Notes under the pieces: model-generated
The model's database searches: none
Told to the model about the DNA's origin: nothing
What the model saw: only the letters and a program-made list of their open reading frames with translations
Shown here: positions 13,827-15,098 of the stretch, in pieces
How the letters are laid out: the number at the start of each line of letters is the position of its first letter
How positions within the stretch are numbered: the stretch's first letter is position 1
Made by a program: the position numbers and the translations under genes
DNA from: Phycisphaeraceae bacterium
GTDB lineage: Bacteria; Planctomycetota; Phycisphaerae; Phycisphaerales; Phycisphaeraceae
Direction of reading: 5' to 3'
Length of the DNA stretch: 15,098 nucleotides
Assembly (NCBI GenBank): GCA_029260695.1
Contig: JAJDCT010000136.1
Span: 1-15,098 of the forward strand

Positions 13827-13860
13827 CGTGTGATACTCCATCTCGCGATTGGTTTTTCAT
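13816..13860 (-). CDS. 14-codon leader reading frame overlapping the cheW start
   Basis: ATG at 13860 opens a frame encoding MKNQSRDGVSHDGN and stops with TGA at 13816-13818, 8 bases inside cheW and in another frame. It has the best ribosome site of the leader, GGAGG with 6 bases to the ATG (complement of 13861-13871). A ribosome ending here would be placed over the cheW start, so coupling or attenuation is plausible. The peptide itself resembles nothing I know. Reading frame and ribosome site are seen; translation is inferred. Confidence 0.4.
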   Translation of the reverse strand: MKNQSRDGVSHDGN

Positions 13861-14174
13861 ACGCCACCTCCGCCTCGATCCGGGTATGTCACGGAAAGGG
13901 AACGGCACCTCCTGTGATTCCCGCTTGGGTCCACAGACATGTATTGCATCGGGGGGGTTGGCTAAGCGCTTTAGGATCTTGCGCCCATTACCCACGCAAG
14001 GGGTACGGTGGGGGGGGTTACAGACTTATCGGAGACGGCAACGCCTCGTTTTGCCATCAACTGGGTAACCTCCATCTGGCTGCACCAAAGGCAACGGGCG
14101 TGAGCCCCCCCCATACGGATTACGGCACCGTGGCGTAGCGGCGATCCCACAGGCAGGGTAAACTCCTTCACGTC
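13861..14174. other. Divergent spacer between the chemotaxis operon and a lipoprotein gene
   Basis: This 314-bp region should hold both promoters. It contains three G/C homopolymer runs: G7 (13951-13957), G8 (14010-14017) and C8 (14105-14112). A weak sigma-28-like element reads, on the minus strand, TAAAGCGC (13966-13973) then CCCGATGC (13946-13953) with 12 bases between, against the consensus TAAAGTTT-N11-GCCGATAA. This is too degenerate to call. No convincing sigma-70 promoter was seen. Plus-strand open frames here are not credible genes. Confidence 0.5.
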
Positions 14175-14777
14175 ATGAGATACACCGCCACCATTTTGGC
14201 CCTCCTTTGCGTGCAACTGGTCACCGCTGGCTGCTCCCGGGCGATCGTACAATCCGATAACCCCGCCGCTGTCAGGCCCGATGGATACCGAGGCACCTTT
14301 GAGGCTTCGATCGAGGTTCTGCGCGATAACGGCTATACGATCGACCGTAGGGATTACCGTTTCGGCAGGATCACGACCCTGCCGCTTGGATCTCCAAATA
14401 TATTCGAGGTCTGGAACGCCCAGAACACCACAAGCCATCAAGCCGTGGAGTCGACTCTCGCCAGCGAGCAGCGCCGCGTCAACATCAACTTCATAAGTCT
14501 CGCCGGACAATCAGGCCAGCCCGGCGGATCCGATCAGGCTGACCCCCAGGTTAGTTATGCACTCGAAGTCGAGGTGATTCTCGAACGCAGGCAAATCCCC
14601 ACCCGCCGTCTCGCCGGCTCAGCGCGAAGAAACGTTTTCTCCAACCTCGCCGCTCCCCCAAGGGACCTGATTGACCGCGGCGTCACCGGCAACTACTGGG
14701 AGCCGGTCGGCAGAGACCCGTACCTGGAAGCACGTCTGATTAAGCAGATCTCGGAACGCGCGGACTCGGTGCGGTAG
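14175..14777 (+). CDS. Putative lipoprotein of unknown function
   Basis: A 200-residue protein I do not recognise. The N-terminus is a lipoprotein signal: MRYTATILALLCVQLVTAGC, with the lipobox VTAGC and Cys20 as the lipidated residue. The following residue is serine, not aspartate. The mature part begins with a polar linker, then a mixed alpha/beta stretch (about 38-110: FEASIEVLRDNGYTIDRRD, then RFGRITTLPL), a Gly/Ser/Gln loop (about 110-122: GQSGQPGGSDQAD) and a basic C-terminal half. There are no other membrane segments. The ATG at 14175 lacks a good ribosome site. The gene is divergent from cheW and ends in a hairpin. Its neighbours give no clear functional link; it may be an envelope protein of planctomycetes. 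Confidence 0.75.
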   Translation: MRYTATILALLCVQLVTAGCSRAIVQSDNPAAVRPDGYRGTFEASIEVLRDNGYTIDRRDYRFGRITTLPLGSPNIFEVWNAQNTTSHQAVESTLASEQRRVNINFISLAGQSGQPGGSDQADPQVSYALEVEVILERRQIPTRRLAGSARRNVFSNLAAPPRDLIDRGVTGNYWEPVGRDPYLEARLIKQISERADSVR

Positions 14778-14801
14778 TTGCCCGCACGGGGGCATCTACC
14801 G
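14772..14801 (+). terminator. Hairpin overlapping the stop codon of the lipoprotein gene
   Basis: GGTAGTTGCCC (14773-14783) pairs with GGGCATCTACC (14790-14800) with one T-T mismatch, and C14772 pairs with G14801. The TAG stop of the preceding gene lies within the stem. No T-run follows, so intrinsic termination is uncertain, but the stem is strong and well placed. Confidence 0.5.
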
Positions 14802-14949
14802 GCACAAAAAATGACTGGCGGAAGGTGTGTTCTCCACCGGGTTTTAGATGTTCTGACTGGTGGCTTGGTGTCCGTAACTTACCTTGTTCTACCGGGGCTG
14901 GACCTTCTGGCCCTCGCCGGGGAGGGGCGATCCCGGTACACTTCTTTAC

Positions 14950-15098
14950 ATGAACACAAAAATCGATGCCGAGCGCATGACGCTGCGGATCGGGCACAGC
15001 CCGGATCCTGATGACGCGTTTATGTGGTACCCGTTAGCTAACTTCACCGCGCCGGACGGCAAGGTGTTGACCCCGAAGATCGACACCGGACGGTACGA
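14950..15098 (+). CDS. MqnA/MqnD family menaquinone biosynthesis protein, 5' part
   Basis: Only the first 49 codons are present; the gene runs off the window. The product begins MNTKIDAERMTLRIGHSPDPDDAF, followed by MWYPLANF and later KIDTGRYE. The GHSPDPDDAFMWY segment is characteristic of the MqnA/MqnD family (periplasmic-binding-protein fold), whose members act in the futalosine route to menaquinone; MqnD makes 1,4-dihydroxy-6-naphthoate. I cannot decide between MqnD and a family member annotated as a substrate-binding protein from this piece. There is no ribosome site before the ATG, and a TACACT -10-like element lies 7 bases upstream, so the message could be nearly leaderless. Met10 is an alternative start. 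Confidence 0.75.
   Translation, partial: MNTKIDAERMTLRIGHSPDPDDAFMWYPLANFTAPDGKVLTPKIDTGRY

Noticed and set aside
13946..13973. Sigma-28-like promoter for the chemotaxis operon
   Set aside because: Only about 5 of 8 bases match in each element and the spacer is 12 rather than 11; mentioned in the spacer entry but not called.

Overview
The window looks like a chromosomal piece of a planctomycete, most likely class Phycisphaerae or a relative. This is an inference from gene content: an exported protein with two dockerin-type repeats and a PEP-CTERM sorting signal, a planctomycete-type prepilin-like protein with a C-terminal H-X9-DG motif, a FapA (DUF342) gene inside a chemotaxis operon, and a menaquinone-pathway (MqnA/MqnD family) gene. 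The DNA is GC-rich and uses ATG, GTG and TTG starts. No insertion sequence, CRISPR array, rRNA or convincing tRNA was found.

Layout. 83-925 (-) encodes the dockerin/PEP-CTERM protein. 926-1849 has no credible gene but carries several strong hairpins. 1850-2320 (-) is mraZ, standing alone without rsmH or other division genes, behind a promoter overlaid by a 10-bp-periodic array of MraZ-type boxes. 2600-3409 (-) is a soluble histidine kinase without a sensor domain. 3410-3932 holds two parS-like sites and a promoter in front of parB (3933-4991, +); no parA is present. 4992-5362 is AT-rich with two perfect inverted repeats and one DnaA-box-like 9-mer. 5363-6214 (+) is the prepilin-like gene, which ends convergently with the chemotaxis operon at a strong hairpin (6247-6281).

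The right half is a single-strand chemotaxis operon read right to left: cheW, cheR, cheA, cheX, cheY, fapA, cheB (13826 down to 6334). CheW links CheA to receptors that are not encoded here. CheR and CheB methylate and demethylate (or deamidate) those receptors. CheA phosphorylates CheY and CheB, and CheX is the likely CheY-P phosphatase. FapA points to coupling with a flagellum or envelope structure. A 14-codon reading frame with the best ribosome site in the leader overlaps the cheW start. Divergent from the operon is a small unknown lipoprotein gene (14175-14777, +), followed by the start of an MqnA/MqnD-family gene cut by the window end.

Most of the proteins belong to known families. The less ordinary parts are the arrangement and the non-coding DNA: autoregulatory boxes on a solo mraZ, parS sites beside a parA-less parB, a CheA whose usual P2 position holds a long helical domain, a C9 tract inside cheA, and a possible structured RNA near 1190-1290.
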